Assembly: GCF_000175215.2 (NCBI RefSeq)
Contig: NC_014816.1
Location: 741,001 to 805,000 of the forward strand
DNA length: 64,000 nucleotides
Source of the DNA: Asticcacaulis excentricus CB 48
GTDB taxonomy: Bacteria; Pseudomonadota; Alphaproteobacteria; Caulobacterales; Caulobacteraceae
Direction: 5' to 3'
The position numbers and the translations under genes were made by a program. The notes below the pieces were generated by a model. That model did no database searches and was not told where the DNA came from. It worked only from the letters and a program-made list of their open reading frames with translations. Numbering within the stretch: the first letter of the stretch is position 1; each line of letters opens with the position of its first letter. Below are positions 25,272 to 34,707 of the stretch, piece by piece.

Positions 25272-27137
25272 ATGCCCGCCTATCGCTCACGCACCACGAC
25301 TTTCGGCCGCAACATGGCGGGCGCACGGGCGCTTTGGCGGGCGACCGGGATGACCGATGCCGACTTCTCGAAACCCATCATCGCGGTGGTCAATTCCTTC
25401 ACACAGTTCGTGCCCGGCCACGTCCACCTGAAAGAACTGGGCCAGATGGTGGCGCGCGAAATCGAAAAGGCCGGCGGCGTCGCCAAGGAGTTCAACACCA
25501 TCGCCGTCGATGACGGTATCGCCATGGGCCACGGCGGTATGCTCTATTCGCTGCCCTCGCGCGACCTGATCGCTGACAGCGTGGAATATATGGTCAATGC
25601 TCACTGCGCCGACGCCATGGTCTGCATTAGTAACTGCGACAAGATCACGCCGGGGATGCTGATGGCCGCTATGCGCCTCAACATCCCGTGCATTTTCGTG
25701 TCTGGCGGGCCGATGGAGGCTGGCAAGGTGGTGTGGCCGGACAAGGACGGCGTGCAGCGTACCCACGCGCTCGATCTGGTCGATGCCATGGTGCAGGCCG
25801 CCGACGACTCGATATCGGATGAGCAAGTCAAGGCGGTCGAAGAGGCCGCCTGCCCGACCTGCGGTTCCTGCTCGGGCATGTTTACCGCCAATTCAATGAA
25901 CTGCCTGACTGAGGCTTTGGGTCTGTCTTTACCGGGTAACGGCACAACTCTGGCTACCCATGCCGACCGAAAGGCCCTGTTCTGTGAAGCCGGGCGTCTG
26001 ATCGTCGAGATCACGCGTCGTTATTATGACACGGACGACGCTTCGGTACTGCCGCGCTCGATCGCCACCTTTGAGGCTTTTGAAAACGCGATCCGCCTCG
26101 ACATCGCCATGGGCGGTTCGACCAACACCGTGCTGCACCTGCTGGCGGCGGCACAGGAGGCGGGGGTCAACTTCACCATGAAGGACATCGACCGCTTGTC
26201 GCGCACCACCCCATGCCTGTGCAAGGTGGCCCCGGCCACGTCGAGCGTGCATATCGAAGACGTGCACCGCGCCGGGGGCATTGTCGGTATTCTCGGTGAA
26301 CTTCATCGCGGCGGCATGTTGCACGGGGAAGTGCCGACCGTGCACGCGCCAACGCTCGCTTCAGCCATTGCCCACTGGGACATCAAACAATCAAACGATG
26401 AGCGCGTGGCCACCTTCTTCAAGGCGGCGCCGGGCGGGGTGCGCACGACAGTCGCATTTTCTCAGGAACGCCGCTGGGACGAGCTGGACTCAAACCGTCA
26501 GACAGGTGTCATCCGCTCGGTCGAGCACGCCTTCACCAAAGACGGCGGTCTGGCCGTATTGTACGGCAACATCGCCGAAAATGGCTGCATCGTGAAAACG
26601 GCGGGTGTTGATGAAGAGATCTGGCGCTTTACAGGCAAGGCGCGCGTGTTTGAGTCACAGGAAGACGCCACACAAGGCATCCTCAATAATCAGGTGCAGC
26701 CGGGAGAAGTGGTGATCATCCGCTACGAAGGGCCGCGCGGCGGGCCGGGGATGCAGGAAATGCTCTACCCCACCTCCTACCTGAAATCGAAGGGGCTGGG
26801 CAAGAAATGCGCGCTCCTGACCGACGGGCGTTTCTCCGGCGGCACGTCGGGCCTGTCGATCGGTCACGCTTCACCCGAAGCGGCGCAGGGCGGTCTGATC
26901 GCTTTGGTCGAAGACGGCGACACCATCGAAATCAACATCCCGGAACGGACGATTAAGCTGGCGGTTTCCGATGCCGTTATTGCTGAGCGTCGCGAGAGGG
27001 AAGAGGCGCGCGGCACCGACGCCTATACGCCGAAAAACCGCGAACGTTACGTTTCGGCGGCGCTTCAGGCTTATGCGGCCATGGTCACCAGCGCTGACAC
27101 CGGCGCGGTGCGCGATGTGAGTTTGCTGCGGAAGTAG
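25272..27137 (+). CDS. ilvD: Dihydroxy-acid dehydratase
   Basis: 621 residues from MPAYRSRTTTFGRNMAGARALWRATG (shown split: MPAYRSRTTT then FGRNMAGARALW). Dehydrates dihydroxyisovalerate and its methyl homologue to the 2-oxo acids. The Fe-S cysteines are in ISNCDKITPG and ACPTCGSCSGMFTANSMNC; three such cysteines match [2Fe-2S]-type enzymes, although E. coli-type proteins also carry this pattern. MGGSTNTVLHLLA and GRFSGGTSGLSIGHASPEAA are typical. GAGG lies seven bases before the start. Transcribed away from the ilv-leu operon. Confidence 0.97.
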   Translation: MPAYRSRTTTFGRNMAGARALWRATGMTDADFSKPIIAVVNSFTQFVPGHVHLKELGQMVAREIEKAGGVAKEFNTIAVDDGIAMGHGGMLYSLPSRDLIADSVEYMVNAHCADAMVCISNCDKITPGMLMAAMRLNIPCIFVSGGPMEAGKVVWPDKDGVQRTHALDLVDAMVQAADDSISDEQVKAVEEAACPTCGSCSGMFTANSMNCLTEALGLSLPGNGTTLATHADRKALFCEAGRLIVEITRRYYDTDDASVLPRSIATFEAFENAIRLDIAMGGSTNTVLHLLAAAQEAGVNFTMKDIDRLSRTTPCLCKVAPATSSVHIEDVHRAGGIVGILGELHRGGMLHGEVPTVHAPTLASAIAHWDIKQSNDERVATFFKAAPGGVRTTVAFSQERRWDELDSNRQTGVIRSVEHAFTKDGGLAVLYGNIAENGCIVKTAGVDEEIWRFTGKARVFESQEDATQGILNNQVQPGEVVIIRYEGPRGGPGMQEMLYPTSYLKSKGLGKKCALLTDGRFSGGTSGLSIGHASPEAAQGGLIALVEDGDTIEINIPERTIKLAVSDAVIAERREREEARGTDAYTPKNRERYVSAALQAYAAMVTSADTGAVRDVSLLRK

Positions 27138-27200
27138 CTTTTTCATTCCCAAGTCACCTGCGCCATCGTATCGTTAACCAAAGCCATGGGGAGCACGACG

Positions 27201-27917
27201 ATGGACCGGCGTTTTGTGATAGCGGCACTGATTTCGGCAGGGTGGACCACGCAGGCGGCCGCCGAGAGCGATCTGTCGAAGGTGATCAAGGCCGTAACGG
27301 CTTCCAAAGGCGGGCTGACCTCATCGCAGGCCGACAGCGGCTTGCGAGAAGCCCTGTCGCTGGGGGCCGCCGCCGCGGTGACGCGAGTGGCAAAGACGGA
27401 TGGCTATTGGGGTGACAGCCTGATTCGTATTCCGCTGCCTGACACCCTGTCGAAGGTACAGCGGACGTTGAAGCCGCTGGGCCTGTCCGGGGCGCTCGAT
27501 GACGTGCACCTGAAGATGAACCGTGCCGCCGAAGCCGCCGCGCCCGTGGCGAAAGGCTTGTTAATCGACGCCATCAAGGCCCTGACCATTAAGGATGCCA
27601 TCGGGATCGTCAAAGGCGGCCCGAACTCCGGCACGCAGTATTTGCAAAAGGCGACGACGCCGCGCCTAACCACCCTGTTCACGCCGCCGATTGAAACCGC
27701 TTTGCAGGATACGGGAGCGGTGCAGGCGCTGGATCGCGCCATCAAGCGCAACGGGCTGAATGGCTATATTAAGAAAGAGCCCAAGGTCTATTTGAGCGAA
27801 TTTGCTGTGGGCAAGGCGCTGGGGGGCTTGTTCCACTATGTCGGCACCGAAGAGACGGCCATCCGCACCGACCCGGCCAAGCGCACCAGCGCGATCCTAA
27901 AGGCCGTGTTCGGATAG
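27201..27917 (+). CDS. DUF4197-family exported protein
   Basis: 238-residue protein with an N-terminal signal peptide (RRFVIAALISAGWTTQAAAE) and then the DUF4197 pattern: LSKVIKAVTASKGGLTS, SGLREALSLGAAAAVTRV and DGYWGDSLIRIPLPDTL, followed by a helical body. Function unknown; periplasmic location expected. I chose the ATG at 27201 over the ATG at 27186 because GGGGAG then lies seven bases upstream. Stands alone downstream of ilvD. Confidence 0.85.
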   Translation: MDRRFVIAALISAGWTTQAAAESDLSKVIKAVTASKGGLTSSQADSGLREALSLGAAAAVTRVAKTDGYWGDSLIRIPLPDTLSKVQRTLKPLGLSGALDDVHLKMNRAAEAAAPVAKGLLIDAIKALTIKDAIGIVKGGPNSGTQYLQKATTPRLTTLFTPPIETALQDTGAVQALDRAIKRNGLNGYIKKEPKVYLSEFAVGKALGGLFHYVGTEETAIRTDPAKRTSAILKAVFG

Positions 27918-28071
27918 CCGCGTTCGCGCAAATAAGATCGTACAATTGACGATTGAACTTGACGCAAATTGCGCGAAGTTCATTATTCGGCGCAGGATAT
28001 GCGGCCTTTGCGCCGTATCAACATAATCATTGGCTACATAAGGCCTATTACAGGGAAAGAGGGGGGAGACG

Positions 28072-29565
28072 ATGCGTCAGGGCATTGCGAAGTTCCACGC
28101 CAGTATGTGTGCGCTCGTTTTGGTGGCCACGCCATTGAGCGTCTGGGCGCAGTCGACGGCGAAGCCGGCGGAAACGAAGCCCTCGACCTCCGCTTCAGCT
28201 GCCCCGGCGGAAGAGGTGACCGACGTCACGGTCTTCCTCAAAAGAAAGAGCAGTATCCCTGAGCAGAATATGCGCATCGATACCCGCAGCGCCTCATCGT
28301 GCGGGTTTATCGGCAGTGACGGCAGCTCGGACTACATTGCCGACTACATTCGCGAAACGACCGGCACTTACGATATCAACGACCCCAATAATTTCAGCGA
28401 AAACAGCCCCTTGGGCGACGCATCGCGGGAGAGCGGCACAACGGGCTTCTTTGACCGTCAGGACCGCAGCACAGATGAGTCGGGGTCAGAGACGGGCACA
28501 GGAGGCTGTACCGATACCGATCGCCGTTTTGCCGCCGGACGCGCGACCATCCTGCGAAATGACAAGTCCATTTATCAGGCCTTCGACTTCTTCGATCAAA
28601 AGAAGTACCCCGAAGCGCTGGCCATGTTCAAAACAGCCTATAACAAGATCGGTTATGAGGACGCGGCCTTCTATATCGCCCGGATGTATCTCGAAGGGCT
28701 CGGCACGCCCAAAAGCCCCAAGGACGCCATTTTTTGGTTCCGCAAGGTGGCCGAACAGCCGGTAAACATGCGCCGTCCGCATCCGTTTGATCCCAAAAAT
28801 CCGGACTATATGGAAACGCGGGCCGAAGCGACCATGACGCTGGCCAAGATATATCTGACCGGTTTCGGCGTACCGCGCGATCCGAAAGAGGCGCTGAAAT
28901 GGTTTGAAAAGGCCGCCTCCATTGGCTTCATTCCGGCCTCAAAGATCGTTGGCGACATCTACTACTACGGCAATGGCGTGCCGAAGGACCTGAACAAGGC
29001 CTATAAAAACTATAGCGAAGCCGCCAAGTACGGCTATGCCCCGGCGCAGTATGCCGTGGGGCAGATCCTTGAATATGGCGAAGGCAGCGTCAAGGCCGAT
29101 CCCAATACGGCGCTGGGCTGGTTTCGTGAAGCGGCCAAGGCCAAACATCCGGGCGCCATGTACAAGATCGCCGTCGCCTACGACAGCGGCGAAGGCGTCG
29201 CGGCCGACCCGCAAAAGGCGCTGGTTTTCTATAAAGAGGCGGCGGTCGGCGGCAATCCGGACGCTCAGAACGCCATCGGCACCTACTTCTATCAAGGTGG
29301 CCTCTTGCCCAAGGACGATGTGGCGGCGCGTCAATGGTTTGAGGTGGCCGCCCGCAATGGGCAGGCGGACGCGGCCTTTAACCTGGCCGTGATGCACACC
29401 AAGGGGGAGGGCGGCCCGAAGGATCTCGTCAAGGCCTATGTGTGGTTTATGGCCGCGCGTGTGCACGGGCATGAAAACGCCACAGCCGCGCTCAAGTCGA
29501 TCCAGTCTCAGTTGACAGACGCTGAGAAGGCCGAGGTGGCAAAGCTGTTTGCGCCCAAGAGCTAG
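28072..29565 (+). CDS. Exported Sel1/TPR-like repeat protein
   Basis: 497 residues with a signal peptide (cleavage near VWAQS, about residue 27), a Ser/Gly/Asp-rich low-complexity stretch (about 80-150), then about seven Sel1 repeats (about 180-460). Repeat units read like YLTGFGVPRDPKEALKWFEK, YYYGNGVPKDLNKAYKNYSE and YDSGEGVAADPQKALVFYKE. Sel1 solenoids mediate protein-protein contacts in envelope or signalling complexes. GGGGGAG precedes the start. The partner is unknown. Confidence 0.88.
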   Translation: MRQGIAKFHASMCALVLVATPLSVWAQSTAKPAETKPSTSASAAPAEEVTDVTVFLKRKSSIPEQNMRIDTRSASSCGFIGSDGSSDYIADYIRETTGTYDINDPNNFSENSPLGDASRESGTTGFFDRQDRSTDESGSETGTGGCTDTDRRFAAGRATILRNDKSIYQAFDFFDQKKYPEALAMFKTAYNKIGYEDAAFYIARMYLEGLGTPKSPKDAIFWFRKVAEQPVNMRRPHPFDPKNPDYMETRAEATMTLAKIYLTGFGVPRDPKEALKWFEKAASIGFIPASKIVGDIYYYGNGVPKDLNKAYKNYSEAAKYGYAPAQYAVGQILEYGEGSVKADPNTALGWFREAAKAKHPGAMYKIAVAYDSGEGVAADPQKALVFYKEAAVGGNPDAQNAIGTYFYQGGLLPKDDVAARQWFEVAARNGQADAAFNLAVMHTKGEGGPKDLVKAYVWFMAARVHGHENATAALKSIQSQLTDAEKAEVAKLFAPKS

Positions 29566-29598
29566 TCAGGCAACAACCGGGCTGATAGAGACAGGGAC

Positions 29599-30000
29599 AT
29601 GCGCGTCATGTCCCTTTTTCTATGCCTGCCGCTGGTGCTGACCTCCGCGTCGGCGCGGGAAGCGCCCTTACCGCCGGACAAGGCCTTTGCGCTCAGTTGG
29701 GAACGGCGCGGCGATCAGGTGTGGTTGAACTGGCGGATGCCGAAGGGCTATTATCTCTACCGCGTCCACATCGAAGCCAAGGACACCAGTGGGCGTTCGT
29801 TGCCCGTCAAAACGTCTGCCGGGCGGATAAGACCCGACCCGACCTTCGGGCCGACCGAGGTCTATTACGGCACGGCGAGGGCTTCGCTGAACCATGCCGG
29901 GCCGGTTCGGCTCACCTACCGCGGCTGTCAGGAAGACGGCCTGTGCTATATCCCAGTTACCGTTGTTATTCCCGCCGTGCAGGAGCGTCCGCGTCCATGA
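29599..30000 (+). CDS. Stand-alone DsbD N-terminal (alpha) domain-like protein
   Basis: 133 residues. It has a signal peptide (MSLFLCLPLVLTSASA) and one immunoglobulin-like domain resembling the periplasmic N-terminal domain of DsbD/ScsB. The motifs are MPKGYYLYR and the paired cysteines in YRGCQEDGLCYIPV (DsbD: GC...GxCYPP). The membrane and thioredoxin domains of DsbD are absent. Its stop overlaps the start of the DsbA-like gene (ATGA), so the two proteins are probably made together and may exchange disulfides. Confidence 0.75.
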   Translation: MRVMSLFLCLPLVLTSASAREAPLPPDKAFALSWERRGDQVWLNWRMPKGYYLYRVHIEAKDTSGRSLPVKTSAGRIRPDPTFGPTEVYYGTARASLNHAGPVRLTYRGCQEDGLCYIPVTVVIPAVQERPRP

Positions 30001-30623
30001 TTTCCCGTCGTCATCTGCTTGCCGCCGCCCCGGCCATTCTGGCGAAACCCGCTCTGGCGCAAGAGCCGGCACCTGTGCCGAAGCTCCCTGAAGTGCACTA
30101 TGATCCGCTGGTGCCGGTGTTGGGCAATCCGCAGGGCGATGTGACCATCGTTGAGTATTTCGATTATCAGTGCGGCGTCTGTAAGCGGATGCACCCGCTG
30201 CTGCTCGATGTGGTCGCGAAGGACGGTCAGATTCGGTTGGTCATGCGCGACTGGATCATCTTCGGCGAAGGCTCGCACTATGCGGCGCAGGTGGCCCTGG
30301 GCGCGCAGGCGCTGGGGCGGTATCTCGAGGTGCATCTGGCCCTGATGGCGACGGGCAGTCAGTTGAGTAAGGGTGATGTGTTTGCCGCCCTGTCTGCGAT
30401 CGGTCTAACGCCGGCGTCGGCACTGGCGGCCTATCGCGAAAAGGCCGGGGCCTATGAGGCGCTTTTGCTTCGCAACGACGCGCAGGCCATGGGCTTTGGT
30501 TTCCGCGGCACGCCGTCTTTTGTTATTGGCAATGCTGTCTATCCGGGCGCATTCCAGAGCCGCGAGGATATGGTTCAAGCGGTGGCTGAAGCCCGCGCCC
30601 GTCAGAACCCCAGCGCGGTATAA
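29997..30623 (+). CDS. DsbA/ScsC-like thiol-disulfide oxidoreductase
   Basis: 208 residues. A leader with SRRHLLAAAPAILA resembles a Tat or Sec signal. A thioredoxin fold follows, with catalytic CGVC in EYFDYQCGVCKRMHP (about residues 58-61), a helical insertion typical of DsbA, and the cis-Pro motif GTPSFV near 172. Periplasmic disulfide oxidase or isomerase. The start ATG overlaps the upstream DsbD-alpha-like stop. A much longer open frame runs upstream but only overlaps the previous gene out of frame. Confidence 0.88.
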   Translation: MISRRHLLAAAPAILAKPALAQEPAPVPKLPEVHYDPLVPVLGNPQGDVTIVEYFDYQCGVCKRMHPLLLDVVAKDGQIRLVMRDWIIFGEGSHYAAQVALGAQALGRYLEVHLALMATGSQLSKGDVFAALSAIGLTPASALAAYREKAGAYEALLLRNDAQAMGFGFRGTPSFVIGNAVYPGAFQSREDMVQAVAEARARQNPSAV

Positions 30624-30629
30624 AGAAAA

Positions 30630-30653
30630 GGCCGCTCCGGGGTGGGAGCGGCC
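30630..30653 (-). terminator. Terminator after actP
   Basis: GGCCGCTC/GAGCGGCC stem. On the minus strand it is followed by TTTTCTTTATA, so it terminates actP. On the plus strand it also lies just past the DsbA-like stop. Confidence 0.75.
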
Positions 30654-30686
30654 AGGCTGTGCGCAAACGCTTACTCGAACACCGAT

Positions 30687-32360
30687 TTAGTGATCCACGG
30701 CTCCCGAAGCCCCAAGCCCCGTCTGCGAGCGGACGAACTGGGCGAAGAACTTCTCGCGCTCGGCCTTGGCCTTGGCGGAGGTGTCAGTCACCGAGAACAG
30801 CCAGATCCCCACAAAGGCGGCGATCATGGCGAACAGGGCAGGATATTTGTAAGGGAAGATGGCGGTTTGATGGTGCAGCACATCGACCCATACAGTCGGG
30901 CTCAGAACGGTGAGCGTCAGGGCCGTGATCAGACCCATGGCCCCTCCGATGACGGCCCCGCGCGTCGTTAGCTTCGACCAGTACATGCTGAGGAACAGGA
31001 TGGGGAAGTTGGTCGCCGCCGCCACCGAGAAGGCCAGTCCCACCATGAAGGCGATGTTCTGCTTTTCAAACACGATACCGAGGACGATGGCCACGAGACC
31101 GAGCACTATGACCGCACCCTTGGAAACCGCCATCTGGGCCTTTTCATTGACGTTACCGCCGCGCAGGACGTGTGTATAGAGGTCGAGCGCCACTGCGGAG
31201 GCCCCGGCCAGAGCCAGACCGGCCACGACGGCCAGAATGGTGGCAAAGGCGACGGCTGAGATGAAGCCTAGGAAGAAGTCGCCGCCCACGGCCTTGGCAA
31301 GGTGTACCGCCGCCATGTTCGACCCGCCCAGAAGCTCACCCGCCGCGTCCTTAAAGGCAGGGTTCGTGCCGACCAGCAGAATGGCCCCGAAGCCAATGAC
31401 GAAGGTCAGGATGTAGAAATAGCCGATGAAACCCGTGGCGTAGAAGACCGATTTGCGCGCTTCTTTGGCGTCACTGACGGTGAAGAAGCGCATTAGGATA
31501 TGCGGCAGACCGGCGGTGCCGAACATCAGGGCCAGACCCAGCGAAATGGCCGAGATCGGATCACTAATCAACACACCGGGGGCCATGATGGCATCGCCCT
31601 TGGGGTGCACTTCGACGGCCTTTTCAAAAAGCGCAGAAAAGTCGAAATTGACCGATTTCAGCACCATCACCGCCATGAAGGTGGCACCGGACAAAAGCAG
31701 GACGGCCTTGATGATCTGCACCCAGGTGGTGGCCAGCATCCCGCCGAACAGCACATAGAGCACCATCAGCACGCCCACCAGCACCACAGCGATCAGGTAG
31801 TCGAGCCCGAACAGAAGCTGGATCAGCTTGCCCGCGCCGACCATCTGCGCAATCAAGTAGAAGGCCACGACCGTTAGTGAGGACAGGGCTGACAAGAAGC
31901 GGATCGGCTTTTGCCCCAGACGGTAGGAGGCCACGTCCGAGAAGGTGAACTTGCCTAGATTGCGCAACCGTTCTGCCATTAGGAACAGGATGATGGGCCA
32001 GCCGACGAGGAAGCCGATGGAATAGATCAGGCCGTCAAAGCCAGAGGTAAAGACTTGGGCCGAAATGCCCAGAAACGAGGCGGCCGACATGTAGTCACCC
32101 GCGATGGCCAGACCGTTTTGAAAGCCGGTTATCTTGCCGCCAGCGGTATAATAGTCTTTGGTCGAGGCCGAGCGCGCCGACGCCCATTTGGTGATGCCCA
32201 GCGTCAGGAGGATAAAGGCGAGGAACATGGCTATGGCGATGTAGTTGGTGGGTTGCTTGTGCACCTCGCCATTGACGGAATCGGCCAGCACCATGGCCGG
32301 GACCGCGCTGATCAGGGCCGCCGCGAACAGGGCGCGCCAGCTAAATGAGAACTCCTTCAT
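30687..32360 (-). CDS. actP: Cation/acetate symporter
   Basis: 557-residue sodium:solute symporter with about 13 membrane helices. The N-terminal half shows TKDYYTAGGKITGFQNGLAIAGDYMSAASFLG, split as YYTAGGKITG and GDYMSAASFLGI, which is diagnostic of ActP. GTAGLPHILMRFFTV and LAVVAGLALAGASAVALD are further SSS motifs. Imports acetate and other short carboxylates. The start overlaps the end of the DUF485 gene by four bases (ATGA). With acs elsewhere in this window it indicates acetate scavenging. Confidence 0.95.
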   Translation of the reverse strand: MKEFSFSWRALFAAALISAVPAMVLADSVNGEVHKQPTNYIAIAMFLAFILLTLGITKWASARSASTKDYYTAGGKITGFQNGLAIAGDYMSAASFLGISAQVFTSGFDGLIYSIGFLVGWPIILFLMAERLRNLGKFTFSDVASYRLGQKPIRFLSALSSLTVVAFYLIAQMVGAGKLIQLLFGLDYLIAVVLVGVLMVLYVLFGGMLATTWVQIIKAVLLLSGATFMAVMVLKSVNFDFSALFEKAVEVHPKGDAIMAPGVLISDPISAISLGLALMFGTAGLPHILMRFFTVSDAKEARKSVFYATGFIGYFYILTFVIGFGAILLVGTNPAFKDAAGELLGGSNMAAVHLAKAVGGDFFLGFISAVAFATILAVVAGLALAGASAVALDLYTHVLRGGNVNEKAQMAVSKGAVIVLGLVAIVLGIVFEKQNIAFMVGLAFSVAAATNFPILFLSMYWSKLTTRGAVIGGAMGLITALTLTVLSPTVWVDVLHHQTAIFPYKYPALFAMIAAFVGIWLFSVTDTSAKAKAEREKFFAQFVRSQTGLGASGAVDH

Positions 32361-32671
32361 TGCCCGGCCTCCTCAAGGATCTGGCGCACTTCGCGGTCAA
32401 ATTCTCCATTGGCGCGCTGCACATAGATGCCGGTGAGGATGAAGCACAGCAGGATCAGGCCGATGCCGCCCGGAATGCCCCAGGTGAGGACCGCGTCTGG
32501 CTGGATGCGCGTCCCCAAAAGCTTCGGGTCGAAGGCGATAAGGCAGACAAAGCCGTAATAGGCCAGCAGCATGAGGGCCGACAGCGTCCAGGCAAAACGC
32601 CCCCGCTTTTTGACCAATGCCTGAAATTTGGGATTGTCGTAAATACGACGATAGACCTCGTCGGAACTCAT
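32357..32671 (-). CDS. DUF485 membrane protein (YjcH-like)
   Basis: 104 residues with two membrane helices (about 28-50 and 62-86) and the DUF485 motif NPKFQALVKKRGRFAWTLSA. Nearly always found directly upstream of actP, as here, and thought to assist the symporter. ATGA overlap with actP. Confidence 0.92.
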   Translation of the reverse strand: MSSDEVYRRIYDNPKFQALVKKRGRFAWTLSALMLLAYYGFVCLIAFDPKLLGTRIQPDAVLTWGIPGGIGLILLCFILTGIYVQRANGEFDREVRQILEEAGQ

Positions 32672-32901
32672 TTCGCGTCGTCCTTCCTGTTATCTTTTCG
32701 GCCTGCCGTTTTTTGTCCTTCAGCCGCTTGCTTGTCTTCCTTCTGGTGCGGAAGATCAGAGGAGGAGCGTAAAACAGCCCTGCCCCGGCGGCTATTCGAC
32801 TTTAGTCGTCGCAAAATGCAACAGCAAATCCCATGATTTTTCCACTTGCGGTCAACCGGGAGCGGGATAAGGTTTCTGCCGTTATCAAAGGGGACGCACG
32901 C

Positions 32902-33789
32902 ATGACCATGCGAAGACTGAGCTTTGCCGTTTTTCTAGCTGTCGTCGCCACGCAGGCGTCAGCGCAAGACAAGCCTGTTACCCCTTCATCCGTGCTTGAG
33001 AGCGCGCCTTCGACCGCATGGAAGGATATCCCGGACGAAGACCTGATGGTCATGATGCTGGCCGACGGGTCGAAGGTGGTGGTGCAACTGGCCTCGACTT
33101 TTTCGCCGCAGCACGTGGCGAATGTCCGCGCCTTCGCCCGCGCTAGGTGGTGGGACGGATCGGCCATTATTCGCTCGCAGGACAATTATGTCAGCCAATG
33201 GGGCTGGCCCGACGAGCCGGAACCCAAATACCCGGTGGCCGTAAAGTCCGAGCCCCCTGCGGAGTATGAACAGCCCCTGTCCGAAGCTTTCCGGCCCCTA
33301 CCGTATCGTGACGCCTATGCAGCTCAGGTCGGGCACCTGGATGGGTGGCCGGTGGCGACGGACGGTCATGTGCAGTGGTTGCCGCATTGTTACGGCATGG
33401 TCGGTGTGGCGCGCGGCCTCAACCCGGATACGGGCTCCTCATCGCAGCTTTACGCCATTATCGGACACGCGCCGCGCCATCTTGATCGTAATCTTGCCAT
33501 GGCCGGGCGCGTCGTGTCGGGCATGGACGCCCTGAGTGCCCGTCCACGTGGCACAGAGGCCCTAGGTTTCTATAAGGCTGAAGCAGAGCGTACAAAGATC
33601 GTGTCCGTGCGCATCGCTGCTGATCTTCCGTCCACGGAGCGTCCGTCTTTTCAGTATCTCGATACGCTAAGCCCGACCTTTACGGCCTGGGTAAAGGCCC
33701 GCGCCAACCGCAAGGACGATTTCTTCGCGGTGTCGGCCGGAGCGGTGGATATTTGCAACGCTTTGCCGCCCATCCGCCAAAAACCGTAA
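32902..33789 (+). CDS. Exported cyclophilin-type peptidyl-prolyl isomerase
   Basis: 295 residues. Signal peptide MTMRRLSFAVFLAVVATQASAQ. The domain then starts like bacterial cyclophilins (LADGSKVVVQLASTFSPQHVANVRAFARARWWDG). GHLDGWPVATDG and CYGMVGVARGLNPDTGSSSQLYAIIG follow the family pattern, and AGRVVSGMDALSARPRG is the usual end of the core. The GMVGVAR segment replaces the commoner GTVGMAN. Periplasmic protein-folding role inferred. AAGGGGA precedes the chosen start; the frame stays open 69 bases upstream. Confidence 0.8.
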   Translation: MTMRRLSFAVFLAVVATQASAQDKPVTPSSVLESAPSTAWKDIPDEDLMVMMLADGSKVVVQLASTFSPQHVANVRAFARARWWDGSAIIRSQDNYVSQWGWPDEPEPKYPVAVKSEPPAEYEQPLSEAFRPLPYRDAYAAQVGHLDGWPVATDGHVQWLPHCYGMVGVARGLNPDTGSSSQLYAIIGHAPRHLDRNLAMAGRVVSGMDALSARPRGTEALGFYKAEAERTKIVSVRIAADLPSTERPSFQYLDTLSPTFTAWVKARANRKDDFFAVSAGAVDICNALPPIRQKP

Positions 33790-33848
33790 AAAGGGCTTTT
33801 GCGAAGCCCCCGCTCGTGCCAACACTAAAAAGGTTAACGGGTGGGTAG

Positions 33849-34667
33849 ATGGGTCTGTTCCGGAAAATTATTGGTGCGATTCTGAGCCTGATGCTGCTGG
33901 TCAGCCAGCTCTATGTGCTGGGCGGCACGCTGGATCAGCGTCAGCGCGCTGAGCGCCTGTCGCGGGAATTGGCGCGGCTGGAGCCGGAGGTGGGGCAGTC
34001 GAAGGATTTTGTCGCCCTAATGCAGACGCGTGACACGCCGGCTGTGCGTGCTCATATCAACAACGACTATATCGACGCCAATTTCGATCTTATCATGGAG
34101 CGCGTCTATCTCTATCTGCCGCAGGAAGCTCCTCGCAATATCCAGCCTGTGGGCTATATGGTGCGCGATCTGAGCGGCAAGCGTTTCGTGTTTGTGGCGC
34201 TAGAGTACGAATTTTCCGACCGCTGGATCATTGCCACCGTGACGGTCGAACCGGGCTCCGCGACGCAGGCGGTGGCGGGTTTCAACGTAAATACCTACCG
34301 CGCCTCTTTGTTTGAACGCACGGCCTTCCGCCTTAGCGGGCAGAGCATCGAACACTATGCCCTTTTGGGGCTGGCGGTCATCAACCTGATCTTCTGTGCG
34401 GTGACCTTGTTTATCTGCATCGCCGCCCCGCGCGTGCGCTGGCGTTTTGTGTGGATCGGCCTGATCCTGTTGGGGGTAGGGCTGATGAGTTTCAACTGGC
34501 TGGAAGGGCGCATGGCACTAAACCTGTTCAGCGCCAACCTGCCGCCGTCACGTTTCAGTCTAAGCCTCTATCAGCCGTTGATTATCCTTCTGTCCATCCC
34601 TCTGGGGGCCATCCTGTTCTGGATGAATTTCCGTAGGCTTACTCAGCCCGACGCCAACCGCATCTGA
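33849..34667 (+). CDS. Membrane protein of unknown function
   Basis: 272 residues. One N-terminal membrane helix (about 7-27) is followed by a soluble domain of about 140 residues containing QTRDTPAVRAHINNDYIDAN and VALEYEFSDRWIIATVTVEP. Three membrane helices follow (about 172-196, 199-219 and 240-258). I do not recognise the family. GGTGGG lies before the start. It is the last gene before the accessory region. Confidence 0.65.
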   Translation: MGLFRKIIGAILSLMLLVSQLYVLGGTLDQRQRAERLSRELARLEPEVGQSKDFVALMQTRDTPAVRAHINNDYIDANFDLIMERVYLYLPQEAPRNIQPVGYMVRDLSGKRFVFVALEYEFSDRWIIATVTVEPGSATQAVAGFNVNTYRASLFERTAFRLSGQSIEHYALLGLAVINLIFCAVTLFICIAAPRVRWRFVWIGLILLGVGLMSFNWLEGRMALNLFSANLPPSRFSLSLYQPLIILLSIPLGAILFWMNFRRLTQPDANRI

Positions 34668-34673
34668 GCATTA

Positions 34674-34707
34674 GATTGGAATGTGTTCCAAGGAAATCAT
34701 TCCAATC
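34674..34707. promoter_or_regulatory. Nested inverted repeats at the left edge of the accessory region
   Basis: GATTGGAATG (34674-34683) and CATTCCAATC (34698-34707) are perfect 10-bp arms. Overlapping this, TTGGAA and TTCCAA form a second palindrome with a four-base spacer. It begins six bases after a stop codon. It could be a terminator-like hairpin, an operator or an integration scar. No T-run follows. Confidence 0.4.

Noticed and set aside
29622..29996. In-frame N-terminal extension of the DsbA-like protein
   Set aside because: It overlaps the DsbD-alpha-like gene out of frame, and a clean signal peptide starts at 29997.
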